Shown piece after piece: positions 1 through 6,854 of a stretch of DNA of 12,819 nucleotides (positions are counted from its first letter, which is position 1; each line of letters begins with the position of its first letter). The notes beneath the pieces were generated by a model. The model saw only the letters and a list, made by a program, of their open reading frames with translations. It searched no databases and was not told the origin of the DNA. Position numbers and translations under genes: made by a program. Source of the stretch: Candidatus Hodarchaeota archaeon (GTDB taxonomy: Archaea > Asgardarchaeota > Heimdallarchaeia > Hodarchaeales > YT1-039); NCBI GenBank assembly GCA_016840025.1, contig JAEOTF010000098.1, positions 1 to 12,819 on the forward strand, given 5' to 3'.

Positions 1-111
1 CTTATTATTTCAACGAAAGAACAATAATTATGTAACCTAAGCATAAAATATCTATTTTTCTGGATCAGAAAATTCTAAACTTAACGAATCATTTAACAGA
101 TTTAGAAGAAA

Positions 112-243
112 ATGGAATGGTGGAAAACAGCCGTCATTTATCAAATTTACCCATGTAGTTTTACGGATTCCACAAACAACGGAATTGGAGATCTCCAAGC
201 GATTATAAATAGTTTCAACTATCTTGTGCATCTTGGAATTGAT
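112..243 (+). pseudogene. 5' remnant of a GH13 alpha-amylase/alpha-glucosidase gene
   Basis: The first 44 codons match the N-terminus of GH13 enzymes of the oligo-1,6-glucosidase/alpha-glucosidase type. They start with WWKTAVIYQIYP, continue with a SFTDS..NGIGDL block and end with YLVHLGID, the first strand and helix of the (beta/alpha)8 barrel. The native ATG is kept and follows an in-frame TAG at 103-105. After LGID the family expects a strand leading to a W-x-P motif. Here the similarity stops at about base 243, the frame drifts through unrelated sequence, and it then runs antisense to the radical SAM gene. None of the catalytic Asp/Glu residues of GH13, which lie further along, is present. 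The usual Arg of the YPRSF motif is Cys here. This is a truncated, non-functional 5' end, probably made by a deletion that joined it to the 3' flank of the next gene. Confidence 0.75.
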
Positions 244-272
244 TTTTTAAATCACGCAAAAATAGAGAGAAT

Positions 273-287
273 CCAGAATGAATCTGG
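273..287. terminator. Short hairpin just after the radical SAM stop codon
   Basis: CCAGA and TCTGG form a 5-base-pair stem around a 5-base loop, starting 3 bases beyond the TAA of the minus-strand radical SAM gene. On the minus strand the hairpin is followed by a T-rich stretch (bases 255-268 region). It could aid termination, but archaeal termination relies mainly on T-runs and the stem is short. Confidence 0.3.
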
Positions 288-290
288 AAA

Positions 291-1169
291 TTATAGACCT
301 CTCAATAGTTCTGGTCTAAGAGTTCCAGCAGCGATAGCTGCTTCAATCCTTTTTACAAGAGAAACTCGATCACGAGAAAGAACTCCTCCAATAGGAACAT
401 AATTAGACGCATGATTTGTCCGAAAAACACAATGAGTAAGCTGATCCAAGTTTGAAATAAGAAGTTTCAGCTCTTGAAGGGCTTCAAGGGGAGTTAAAGG
501 TTCAAACTCTCCCCGTATGAGTCGTTTGTGAAGGGGTGTTCCCTCTGGTATCATTAGGGTTAATGGGGCAAAGAATTCGGGATTAATTATATTAACAGAC
601 TCTGCGGTCTTTCTTGCATTCTCCTGCCATCTTTCTTTTCCTCCCAATCCAAGAATAGCGATAACAGAGATTGTTATCCCCGCATTTTTTAGCTTAAGGC
701 AAGCCTCAATATTATCTTTGTTAGTTACGCCTTTTCGCATGTTTTGTAGGATTATATCATCTCCAGACTCTAAGCCCAAATAGGCGATTTTAATGCCAGC
801 ATTCTGAAGAAGCTCTAATTCAGATGGAGTTTTTTCAAGTACATTTCGTGCATAAGCATACAAACCAATACGGTCGACTTGTGGAAAATAAGTATGAATA
901 ACATCAATAATAGCGAGTAGCTCTTTGGATTTAATAGATAAAGCGTCCCCATCTGCTAAGAAGATACGATCTGGATTAGGATAGTGCTTTTTAGCGATAG
1001 CAATTTCCTGTCGGATTTGTTCTAAAGATTTAATTCGAAAGTCCTTTTTTTTGTAAGAAACACAGAAAGAACAAGCATTCCAACTACAACCGACGGAAAC
1101 TTGCAAAATTAAGCTGTGAGCTTCACTCGGAGGACGCCAAATTTGACCTTCATATATTTGTGAATGCAT
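291..1169 (-). CDS. Radical SAM protein, stand-alone barrel type
   Basis: This 292-residue protein uses a 4Fe-4S cluster to split S-adenosylmethionine for radical chemistry; its substrate cannot be read from the sequence. Three cysteines, C28, C33 and C36 (GCSWNACSFC), form the cluster-binding loop with CX4CX2C spacing rather than the usual CX3CX2C. This spacing occurs in a group of COG1032-type proteins. The LADGDAL segment near residues 71-77 and the LGLESGDD segment near 131-138 fit the SAM-binding strands of the barrel. A C-terminal FRTNHASNYVPIGG block (249-262) is characteristic of the same group. There is no B12-binding or TRAM domain and no C-terminal cluster domain. The ATG at 1167-1169 lacks a clear Shine-Dalgarno site; an A/T-rich TATA-like stretch lies about 50 bases upstream. 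The gene is divergent from the secreted protein at 1329. Confidence 0.88.
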   Translation of the reverse strand: MHSQIYEGQIWRPPSEAHSLILQVSVGCSWNACSFCVSYKKKDFRIKSLEQIRQEIAIAKKHYPNPDRIFLADGDALSIKSKELLAIIDVIHTYFPQVDRIGLYAYARNVLEKTPSELELLQNAGIKIAYLGLESGDDIILQNMRKGVTNKDNIEACLKLKNAGITISVIAILGLGGKERWQENARKTAESVNIINPEFFAPLTLMIPEGTPLHKRLIRGEFEPLTPLEALQELKLLISNLDQLTHCVFRTNHASNYVPIGGVLSRDRVSLVKRIEAAIAAGTLRPELLRGL

Positions 1170-1256
1170 AATATGTCAACTGATAATTACGCCTAGTTTT
1201 TAACCTCTGTAGCGTTGTTTTAAAAAATCGAGCTTTCGTCATAATTTCAATACGCT

Positions 1257-1265
1257 AATATATAA
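1257..1265 (+). promoter_or_regulatory. TATA-box-like site for the 1329 gene
   Basis: AATATATAA lies about 65-70 bases ahead of the ATG at 1329. A start of transcription about 25 bases downstream would leave a leader of roughly 45 bases carrying the GGAG Shine-Dalgarno site at 1317-1320. Confidence 0.35.
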
Positions 1266-1328
1266 TGAATGATTGGCAGCTTAAACCTACGAATTAAATT
1301 CAAAATACTTCCTTTAGGAGATAATCCA

Positions 1329-1787
1329 ATGGGTAAGAAATTAATTATTTTAGTTCTTCTTGTAATTTTTCTCCCCATCCTTGTGGTAGTAGCGGACCTC
1401 GCTTTAACAGTAAATTCAGTTAAAGCAGAGGATTTCGATGTTCAGATAGGCGCTACAAAATTTAATAGCGATTATTCTGAAGCCTATGTACCTGTAGATA
1501 TTGCCCTGCCCGAAGCAGGTTTTCTACCAAAAAGTGTAGTGGTAGATTTGATATTATCCTCTTCACAATCTACTGATGAAATAACAGTTCCTACAATTGT
1601 AGTCAATTTTGGTGAATCTAAATTTCTGAATGTAACTATTCCACTTGAGATTTCATGGTCAGACTTACTTGATGTTGGTACTTCAATCACTGTTACAATA
1701 ACAGGTTCCGCATCTCCTAAACTTCTCGGGATTGAAATACCTGTCAATATTGACGTACCCGAAGAATCAACGACGTTTACACCTTAG
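1329..1787 (+). CDS. Small membrane-anchored or secreted beta-rich protein
   Basis: The protein is not recognised. The chosen ATG at 1329 has GGAG at 1317-1320, eight bases upstream, and gives 152 residues beginning MGKK directly before a long hydrophobic segment (about residues 4-28). An upstream in-frame ATG at 1269 would add 20 residues with no support. The hydrophobic segment has no lipobox cysteine, so it is a signal peptide (possible cut after VKA, residue 33) or a signal anchor. The rest (34-152) alternates short hydrophobic strands with Asp/Glu- and Ser/Thr-rich turns and has no cysteine. It looks like one extracytoplasmic beta-sandwich domain. The layout resembles LEA14-like small beta domains, but no diagnostic motif is visible, so no function is given. 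The gene is followed by a T-rich terminator. Confidence 0.7.
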   Translation: MGKKLIILVLLVIFLPILVVVADLALTVNSVKAEDFDVQIGATKFNSDYSEAYVPVDIALPEAGFLPKSVVVDLILSSSQSTDEITVPTIVVNFGESKFLNVTIPLEISWSDLLDVGTSITVTITGSASPKLLGIEIPVNIDVPEESTTFTP

Positions 1788-1796
1788 GAAGAAATC

Positions 1797-1815
1797 CTTT
1801 TTATTTTATTTTTTT
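1797..1815 (+). terminator. T-rich transcription terminator
   Basis: Ten bases after the TAG of the preceding gene there is a 19-base stretch made almost entirely of T with two A interruptions. T-runs on the coding strand are the main archaeal termination signal. Confidence 0.6.
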
Positions 1816-1928
1816 AAAGGAGTTAAGAGCGTAGTCAAAAAGATGATGAAACCATATTTCATTAGATTATATTCGATTTGAGAGAATAGCTTAACATTCA
1901 GTGAAATAAAAAAGGAAAGTATTATACA

Positions 1929-1964
1929 AAAAATGTAGTCATCTGTCCCAGATGTAGTCATTTG
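1929..1964. repeat. Left inverted repeat of the tnpB element, with hairpin
   Basis: The 36 bases match the reverse complement of 3393-3428 at 33 positions; the inner 26 bases (1939-1964) differ at only one. Inside it CATCTG (1940-1945) and CAGATG (1949-1954) form a 6-base-pair stem with a 3-base loop. A second hairpin follows: CATTTG (1959-1964) pairs with CAAATG (1972-1977). The word GTAGTCATYTG appears at 1935-1945 and 1954-1964, and as GCAGTCATTTG at 1984-1994, so this end holds three direct iterations. Confidence 0.8.
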
Positions 1965-2047
1965 CCTATATCAAATGTACCAAGCAGTCATTTGAATATT
2001 TTATAAACTTAAAATACCAGTTACTTTGAAGTCGCTAAATTTTTCTC

Positions 2048-2063
2048 CGCTGTGTCGCTGTGT
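2048..2063. repeat. Two tandem copies of CGCTGTGT in the tnpB leader
   Basis: The 8-base word is perfectly repeated, end to end, about 35 bases before the tnpB TATA box. Nothing else is evident in the 160-base stretch between the left repeat and tnpB apart from a second TATA-like site (TTTTATAAA at 1999-2007). Confidence 0.7.
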
Positions 2064-2096
2064 CAAAAGATCACTTTCAAGGAAGTCTACTAGAAC

Positions 2097-2104
2097 TTTA
2101 TAAA
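2097..2104 (+). promoter_or_regulatory. TATA box of tnpB
   Basis: TTTATAAA is a strong archaeal TATA box. Its centre lies about 27 bases before the ATG at 2128, so transcription should begin at or next to the start codon. No Shine-Dalgarno site is present, which fits a leaderless mRNA. Confidence 0.65.
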
Positions 2105-2127
2105 TCAAGACATCCTTTGGGTATAAT

Positions 2128-3399
2128 ATGGCTTCTCAGACTGTTCCGGTAATGAAAGTAATTTCCCCTCCCACTACATGGAAGAAAGTGACACGGACGG
2201 AACAGATCTGGTTAAAACCGTTTGCACTTCTCAGTAAACTCTGTTATCACAGTAATGCCCTCTATAACCAAGCCACATTCGCAGTTCGCCAACATTTCTT
2301 TAAGACAAAAAAATGGTTGCGGTTTAACAAAGTGTATCATCTTTTGAATGAGTCTCCGCATTATAAAGCCCTCCCCGCACAGACAGGACAGCAGATTATG
2401 CGCCAAGTGGATCAAAACTTCAAAGCGTACTTTAATGCAACCAAAGTCTATAAACTCCACCCTGAGAAGTTCAAAGGCGAACCAAAATTGCCGAAATATC
2501 GGAAAAAACAGACCGAATTTAGTCTTTTTTTCACCAATCAACAGCTTCGTCTAAAAGGCGGGGTAATACATTTACCGAAGAAGATTTTACAAAAGAAAAC
2601 GCGGTTCTCGCAAGATACAGTCTTGAGAGGGGCTCGAATTCATCCTCGCGGAGATTTATACCTCCTGGAAGTCATGTATGAAATCGAAGTCCCTGTGCGA
2701 GAAGAGCACCATGAACGGATCGTTAGCCTGGATTTAGGCGTCAATAATCTCGTAACCATCGTAAATAACTTTGGGGAACAACCTGTAGCTATTAAGGGCG
2801 GATTAGCGAAATCCTATAATCAATGGTATAACAAGATCCGTAGCCACCTGCAAAGTGTGTTTGACAAGAGTAAATTAGAATATAACGAACGCAAGAAAAA
2901 AATCGAATTTCAACGGAACAAACAGATTAAAGATATCTTTCATAAGATCACTCGTGCCATTATTAACTACTGTGTCCATTTTCGGGTGGATACCATTATC
3001 ATCGGCTATAATCCGCAGTGGAAACAAGAAGTCAATATTGGGAAAGTGAATAACCAAAATTTTGTCAATCTCCCTTTTCTCAAATTGCTTCAAATGCTTC
3101 AGTACAAGGCGGAAGCACACGGCATTTGCGTTATTATTGAAGAAGAACATTATACCAGCAAGTGTAGTTTCCTCGACAATGAACCTATCCAGAAACACAA
3201 GAAATATGCGGGAAAACGCCTTCATCGGGGGCTTTTCCGCTCTAAGAATGGCACCCTCATTAATGCGGATGTGAATTCCGCGTATAACATATTACGGAAA
3301 GTATTCCCCAAGGCATTCGCGGAGGGGATAGAGGAAATTGGGTTACATCCACGCTGCGTCAAGCTTGTGCCGAATGGTACAATAAATATCATCAAATGA
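2128..3399 (+). CDS. tnpB: TnpB, RNA-guided RuvC nuclease of IS200/IS605 elements
   Basis: This 423-residue protein belongs to the TnpB family, which uses an RNA made from the element's right end to guide DNA cutting that helps keep the element at its donor site. The N-terminal half (to about residue 185) is the helical and barrel recognition part. RuvC-I is SLDLG with D202, and RuvC-III is NADVNSAYNI with D381. The glutamate is not where canonical TnpB has it: the strand that usually reads IxxEDL is IIIGYN here, with G293 in the Glu position. A glutamate cluster E338-E340 sits just before HYTSK instead. This matches the rearranged active site described for Fanzors and a subset of TnpBs. The zinc finger that normally follows TSK is reduced to a single Cys, C346. 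The leaderless start at 2128 is supported by the TATA box. The TGA stop lies inside the right repeat, so the guide RNA scaffold probably overlaps the 3' end of the gene. Confidence 0.9.
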   Translation: MASQTVPVMKVISPPTTWKKVTRTEQIWLKPFALLSKLCYHSNALYNQATFAVRQHFFKTKKWLRFNKVYHLLNESPHYKALPAQTGQQIMRQVDQNFKAYFNATKVYKLHPEKFKGEPKLPKYRKKQTEFSLFFTNQQLRLKGGVIHLPKKILQKKTRFSQDTVLRGARIHPRGDLYLLEVMYEIEVPVREEHHERIVSLDLGVNNLVTIVNNFGEQPVAIKGGLAKSYNQWYNKIRSHLQSVFDKSKLEYNERKKKIEFQRNKQIKDIFHKITRAIINYCVHFRVDTIIIGYNPQWKQEVNIGKVNNQNFVNLPFLKLLQMLQYKAEAHGICVIIEEEHYTSKCSFLDNEPIQKHKKYAGKRLHRGLFRSKNGTLINADVNSAYNILRKVFPKAFAEGIEEIGLHPRCVKLVPNGTINIIK

Positions 3400-3428
3400 C
3401 TACATCTGAGACAGATGAATACAATTTT
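3393..3428. repeat. Right inverted repeat of the tnpB element, with hairpin and tnpB stop
   Basis: This is the inverted partner of 1929-1964. CATCTG (3403-3408) and CAGATG (3412-3417) form a 6-base-pair stem with a 3-base loop. The tnpB TGA is at 3397-3399, inside the repeat. In this family the right end also forms the 3' part of the guide RNA scaffold, and the guide comes from the DNA just outside the end, here starting near base 3419 or 3429 depending on the true boundary. Confidence 0.8.
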
Positions 3429-3436
3429 AGTAACCT

Positions 3437-3447
3437 TTATCTATAAA
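3437..3447 (+). promoter_or_regulatory. TATA-like site for the histone-longin gene
   Basis: TTTATCTATAA lies about 70 bases before the TTG start at 3513 and immediately outside the tnpB element. A transcript starting near 3470 would carry the AGGTG Shine-Dalgarno site at 3499-3503. Confidence 0.35.
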
Positions 3448-3512
3448 GAACTCAGAATTATGACGAAGAGACAAGAAACATTAATAAAAATCAGAAATAG
3501 GTGTAATCCTCT

Positions 3513-4442
3513 TTGGTTTCAAAAAAAGAATCGTCTACTCATTCGTTAGGAACATCCTTTGCTAAAATGATACTTAAAGAAGCTGGTGGCAAGAGAGTAG
3601 CAAAAGCAGCATCAGTAGAACTACAAGAAGAACTTTCTGCCATAGCAAAAGAGATTGCGATCAATGCAATTGAAACTGCCCACAAAAATAATCGGAAGAC
3701 CGTCCGAGCAGCCGATATCAAAGAAGCCATTCTACAAACACCATTAGAGAGAAAATTGGAAAGAAAAGACAAGCCATTATTTCATCATATCTGGTTTATA
3801 GACGGTAATAGCGGGACTTGCGTCCTTTCCCGATCATATAGCGGTCTTAGATTTCCCGATACCATATTTTCAGGATTGCTTACAGGTATAGCCGATCTTA
3901 TGAGAGAAGTGACGGGCCGAAACCTCCGACATCTCATCTTAGGAGATCTCGCATTACACATGAGGTATGTGAGTCCTGTACTTGTAGTGATCATTTGCGA
4001 TACCGAAGAATCGGGTATTGTTGTTCCCGTCGCACAGAAATTGGGGAAAGAATTCCTCAATTTATATGCGGATGAATTAAATAAGCAATTGCAAGATCTG
4101 GAACTATTTGAGGAATTTGAATCAAGATTAGAAGAAATTATTAGAGAAGCAGGAATGGAATTACCAACCACAGTTGCTGTTGGAGAGGTGGGAGATGCAA
4201 CACTAACACGGGAATCTATAGAAGAATCTGTTACAGGAGCTGCTTTAAGAGAAGACCTTTTGAGTGCTTCTGAATTACTTAAGGGGTTTCCTCTTTTTGA
4301 ATCCAAAACACCATCAATAACAGAGAAGAATCCATGGGATAGGCTTAGTGAAGTAATACAACATGCACAAGAGCAAGTCACACAACAACTTGAGAAAATC
4401 GATCAATTATTTAAAGAAGCTAATGAGCGTACTCGCAGTTAA
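3513..4442 (+). CDS. Archaeal histone fold fused to a longin-like domain
   Basis: Residues 15-76 align by eye with HMf-type archaeal histones. They contain KEAGGKRVAKAA (loop 1 region, R28), a long central helix, and NRKTVRAADIKEA with R61-K62-T63 and D68, the loop-2 DNA-contact and Arg-Asp pair residues. Residues about 88-190 form a different domain: strands HHIWFID and TCVLSRSY, a helix (115-134), strands LRHLILGDLALHMRYV and VLVVIICD, and another helix (173-190). This order and pattern are those of longin-like domains that are common in Asgard archaea and, in eukaryotes, occur in SNARE and adaptor subunits. Residues 190-309 are acidic and helical, with a likely coiled coil at 273-306. There is no membrane segment. 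The start is TTG: an in-frame TAA at 3504-3506 rules out longer forms, the next Met (residue 19) would cut the histone fold, and AGGTG lies nine bases upstream. Function of the fusion is unknown. Histone fold 0.9, longin-like 0.75. Confidence 0.85.
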   Translation: MVSKKESSTHSLGTSFAKMILKEAGGKRVAKAASVELQEELSAIAKEIAINAIETAHKNNRKTVRAADIKEAILQTPLERKLERKDKPLFHHIWFIDGNSGTCVLSRSYSGLRFPDTIFSGLLTGIADLMREVTGRNLRHLILGDLALHMRYVSPVLVVIICDTEESGIVVPVAQKLGKEFLNLYADELNKQLQDLELFEEFESRLEEIIREAGMELPTTVAVGEVGDATLTRESIEESVTGAALREDLLSASELLKGFPLFESKTPSITEKNPWDRLSEVIQHAQEQVTQQLEKIDQLFKEANERTRS

Positions 4443-4498
4443 TTTGTCCAACTTTAATTCGATGCGTAATAGTTCGACTTGAGCTTTTGGGACAATAA

Positions 4499-5239
4499 AT
4501 GACCACAACTATTGAAATTTATAGTGTTGATGAAGCTATTATCAAAGACAAAGATAAAGAAACCACTGTAAACTCCGTGAGCCAGTTTTTAAGAGATATA
4601 ATAAAGGGAACTTGTTCTTTATCTCTCCATCAAGTTAAATCTATAGAATTACTTTCTGAAAAGCTACCTGATTCATTATTAATATTGATAATGGAGCTAG
4701 ATAGACTTCTAGATAATATTGAAAGTGTGCAAAATTCATTGAATAAGCAAGTCAAGTGGATGACTGAATCAAATTTTCAATGTAGTGCGAACTGCAAAGA
4801 ATGTTGTGCTTCAACTTATTATTTTCCTTCGGAGTTAGATGATTTACCAGAAGAAATCATTCAAGTACTAATACAAGATGAAGAAGGTAAATGGAATATT
4901 TCTCAAAAAGATGAGGATCCTAGATGTATTTTTTTCAGTGAAGATAATGCGTATAATTGTAGTATTCATCAATACCGACCATTACGTTGTCGGATTTATC
5001 CCTTTTTCCCGATCATTCATCAAGATCAGATATTAATCTATCGAGAAAGCCATATAAGAATGAAAAATGAGGATAAAGCCATAAAAAACTGGGATTGTCC
5101 GGGAATTAAAGGAGAACAACTGGAAAAAGATTTGTTTGAAAATATAATTTCTGATTTTGTTAAAAAAAGCTTAGAACTACCATTAGTAGCAAGTGTACTG
5201 TGTGTAAATCCTAAAAGAGTGTTGAAAATTAACTCTTAG
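4499..5239 (+). CDS. YkgJ/UPF0153-type cysteine-cluster protein
   Basis: This 246-residue protein carries the CxxCxxCC-type signature of the YkgJ (PF03692) family, a presumed metal or Fe-S binding protein of unknown role. The cysteines are C95, C99, C102 and C103 (CSANCKECC), C143, C154 and C164 in NCSIHQYRPLRCRIYPF, and C200 in DCPG. The RP..CR.YPF segment is the best-conserved part of the family. An N-terminal helical extension of about 90 residues, without cysteines, is longer than in the typical family member. The gene follows the histone-longin gene by 56 bases in the same direction, with no strong Shine-Dalgarno site. It may be co-transcribed with it, but the gap could also hold a weak promoter. 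It converges on the HIT-type gene, with 66 bases between the stops. Confidence 0.85.
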   Translation: MTTTIEIYSVDEAIIKDKDKETTVNSVSQFLRDIIKGTCSLSLHQVKSIELLSEKLPDSLLILIMELDRLLDNIESVQNSLNKQVKWMTESNFQCSANCKECCASTYYFPSELDDLPEEIIQVLIQDEEGKWNISQKDEDPRCIFFSEDNAYNCSIHQYRPLRCRIYPFFPIIHQDQILIYRESHIRMKNEDKAIKNWDCPGIKGEQLEKDLFENIISDFVKKSLELPLVASVLCVNPKRVLKINS

Positions 5240-5305
5240 ATACTTATTATGGTCAGTCTCTTCATTATTAAAAGTCAACTACCCACAAACACAAGAATTG
5301 ATTTC

Positions 5306-6559
5306 TCATAAATCCAATGCAGTAATACCATATTGATGGAGTGCTTCCCGAATAAATTGTGTGGTTTTTTCTGGATAGATATTGCATACACGATGGTCAT
5401 CGTACACCTCTGCACCTCCGACATGTTGAATTGGTATAATATCGATCAACATGTGAAGGTTGGATGTGTATCCTATATGTTGCTGACGAAACAGAATATT
5501 CCGATCTTGTAGGATTTTATAACGTTCTCCCCACTTCTTGATGAACGCACTTAAGCCCCAATTTGCTATCTTCAGGATAATGGCAAGTGATTCAATCTCT
5601 TTATCAGAACAATCACTAAGTCTTGAGATATGCCGAAGCGGGAGGATTCGGAGATGTCCATCACGTTCTGGGGCATATTCGGCTAAAAGTAGCCAATGTT
5701 CATTTTTCCAAATCAATCGTTGTTCAATCTGGAGCTTTTGTCCAAACAAGTCGGTTTTTGGATATTTCTTGTATTCACATCCCAAACAGTATAATGCATT
5801 TTTCGAGAATAACTTATGATCCTCGAAAGCTACTAAAAAACCCTGTACTTTCCAGCCGTGACCTTTTTTGTTTGTATAAAAGAAAGATTGCGAATGCAAA
5901 TGGGAGATTGAAGCACCGGCTTGTGCACCTATATTAAAAAAATGAAACATAGGCATAGGAGACATATTATTTATTTTGTGATGTTGTTCGATTAATTTAT
6001 GCGATACAACGATGTTTTGAAGTAACAAAGACAATTCTTCAGTTGGTACATCTTCAAGTCGTGAATAATGTTTGCTTGTCAGATGGATAAGTGGATAGCC
6101 AAGTGAGATGCCATTTAAGGGAGATTCATTTTCTATAAACAAATGTCGTCCCATAGGGGTATAGAGATTAATGATTGTAACGGCTGAATACTCCCGGAGA
6201 TCTTCTTTCATTGGAATCACAGAATCAGGATCCTTCACTATCTTCTTATCTTTCACTAAGACAATTGCGTGTAATTCCCCTCTGATTAAACGGCAAAATA
6301 TTCCTGTGCCTTTCGTAATATCTTCATGAAGTGAAGATCCTATCCAACTCTGATTTCTAATTTCAATTGGTCGAATCGCTCTCATAGGAGCGATTTGGGA
6401 AGAATGTCCGATCTTAGTGCCATATCTATCAATAGTAGTCCTAAAACTGTCCCAACGTTCTACAGGAACATTACATAGGTCATAGAAGATGCCCCAATTC
6501 CCTTCAGAAAGATTAACTGAAGATAAAAAACGATCTTTTTTATGGAAAATTTCTGACAT
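5306..6559 (-). CDS. GalT/HIT-superfamily nucleotidyl- or phosphoryl-transferase
   Basis: This 417-residue protein is built of two HIT-like halves. The first ends with GASISHLHSQ (216-224), the HxHxQ active site of galactose-1-phosphate uridylyltransferase, ADP-glucose phosphorylase and Ap4A phosphorylase relatives. By comparison with GalT, H222 would be the nucleotidylated histidine. The second half contains GHLRILPLRH (301-310) and NLHMLIDIIP (367-376), a degenerate HIT repeat. C258 and C261 (CLGC), between the halves, may bind metal; in classical GalT the CxxC pair lies near the N-terminus. The ATG at 6557-6559 has GGAG ten to thirteen bases upstream. The gene is divergent from the branching enzyme. 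That suggests sugar-1-phosphate/sugar-nucleotide exchange linked to alpha-glucan metabolism, but substrate choice cannot be read from the sequence. Confidence 0.82.
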   Translation of the reverse strand: MSEIFHKKDRFLSSVNLSEGNWGIFYDLCNVPVERWDSFRTTIDRYGTKIGHSSQIAPMRAIRPIEIRNQSWIGSSLHEDITKGTGIFCRLIRGELHAIVLVKDKKIVKDPDSVIPMKEDLREYSAVTIINLYTPMGRHLFIENESPLNGISLGYPLIHLTSKHYSRLEDVPTEELSLLLQNIVVSHKLIEQHHKINNMSPMPMFHFFNIGAQAGASISHLHSQSFFYTNKKGHGWKVQGFLVAFEDHKLFSKNALYCLGCEYKKYPKTDLFGQKLQIEQRLIWKNEHWLLLAEYAPERDGHLRILPLRHISRLSDCSDKEIESLAIILKIANWGLSAFIKKWGERYKILQDRNILFRQQHIGYTSNLHMLIDIIPIQHVGGAEVYDDHRVCNIYPEKTTQFIREALHQYGITALDL

Positions 6560-6623
6560 ATTTTACTTCTCCACAATAGAATAAATTTGACCTTTAAAAT
6601 TAAATCATGACATTGAATGGTCT

Positions 6624-6637
6624 CCTGAATCCTGAAT
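6624..6637. repeat. Two tandem copies of CCTGAAT
   Basis: A perfect 7-base tandem duplication lies in the 295-base region between the divergent HIT-type and branching-enzyme genes, about 65 bases upstream of the HIT-type start. It could be chance or part of a regulatory site. Confidence 0.4.
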
Positions 6638-6827
6638 AGTCCGAATCGAACAGTAAGAGGTATTTATTGAGTTTTTTTATGCTTTCATTGGATAGAAAAA
6701 ATGATTGCTTCGAGTTTTATCTTTAAATAATAATCTAAAGTTAGTCATTACTCTTAAAATAAAGACAACTAGTACTACTATTTTAAGGGAAATAATAACC
6801 AAATCATATGTATTATTCCATTTTGAA

Positions 6828-6838
6828 ATTATAAAAAT
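6828..6838 (+). promoter_or_regulatory. TATA box of the branching-enzyme gene
   Basis: ATTATAAAAAT is centred about 23 bases before the TTG at 6855, the distance expected if transcription starts at the start codon. This supports the short form of the protein over a start at 6705, which would place the promoter inside the gene. Confidence 0.5.
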
Positions 6839-6854
6839 TAATTGGTGTTGTTCT

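Larger units (their letters stand above)
1929..3428 (+). mobile_element. IS200/IS605-type element carrying only tnpB (IS1341-like)
   Basis: A single tnpB gene sits between two copies of an inverted repeat (1929-1964 and 3393-3428). No Y1 transposase (tnpA) is present, so the element would need one supplied in trans. It is about 1.5 kb long. The segment is richer in G+C than its surroundings: bases 2701-2760 contain 29 G+C out of 60, whereas 7201-7260 in the branching-enzyme gene contain 14 of 60. This suggests transfer. A short direct repeat, ATACAA, occurs at 1924-1929 and 3419-3424, but it does not lie at matching positions relative to both repeats, so a target duplication is not proven. 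Exact ends are inferred from the repeats. Confidence 0.75.

Noticed and set aside
244..402. Continuation of the GH13 reading frame past residue 44
   Set aside because: The sequence loses all GH13 similarity after LGID and overlaps, antisense, the well-supported C-terminus of the radical SAM gene.
1924..3424. ATACAA direct repeat as a target-site duplication of the tnpB element
   Set aside because: The copies do not sit at matching positions relative to the two inverted repeats, six A/T-rich bases easily recur by chance, and IS200/IS605 elements normally make no duplication.
3785..4381. Minus-strand frame of 198 codons
   Set aside because: It is Ser/Thr/Asn-rich, without domain features, and lies antisense to the histone-longin gene.
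6601..6660. tRNA-like T-loop word on the minus strand (GTTCGATTC)
   Set aside because: The flanking bases do not pair into a T-stem, and no anticodon or acceptor arm can be built.
6705..6854. 50-residue N-terminal extension of the branching enzyme
   Set aside because: It has no family similarity, contains the probable promoter and lacks a ribosome site; the TTG at 6855 gives the normal GH57 N-terminus.
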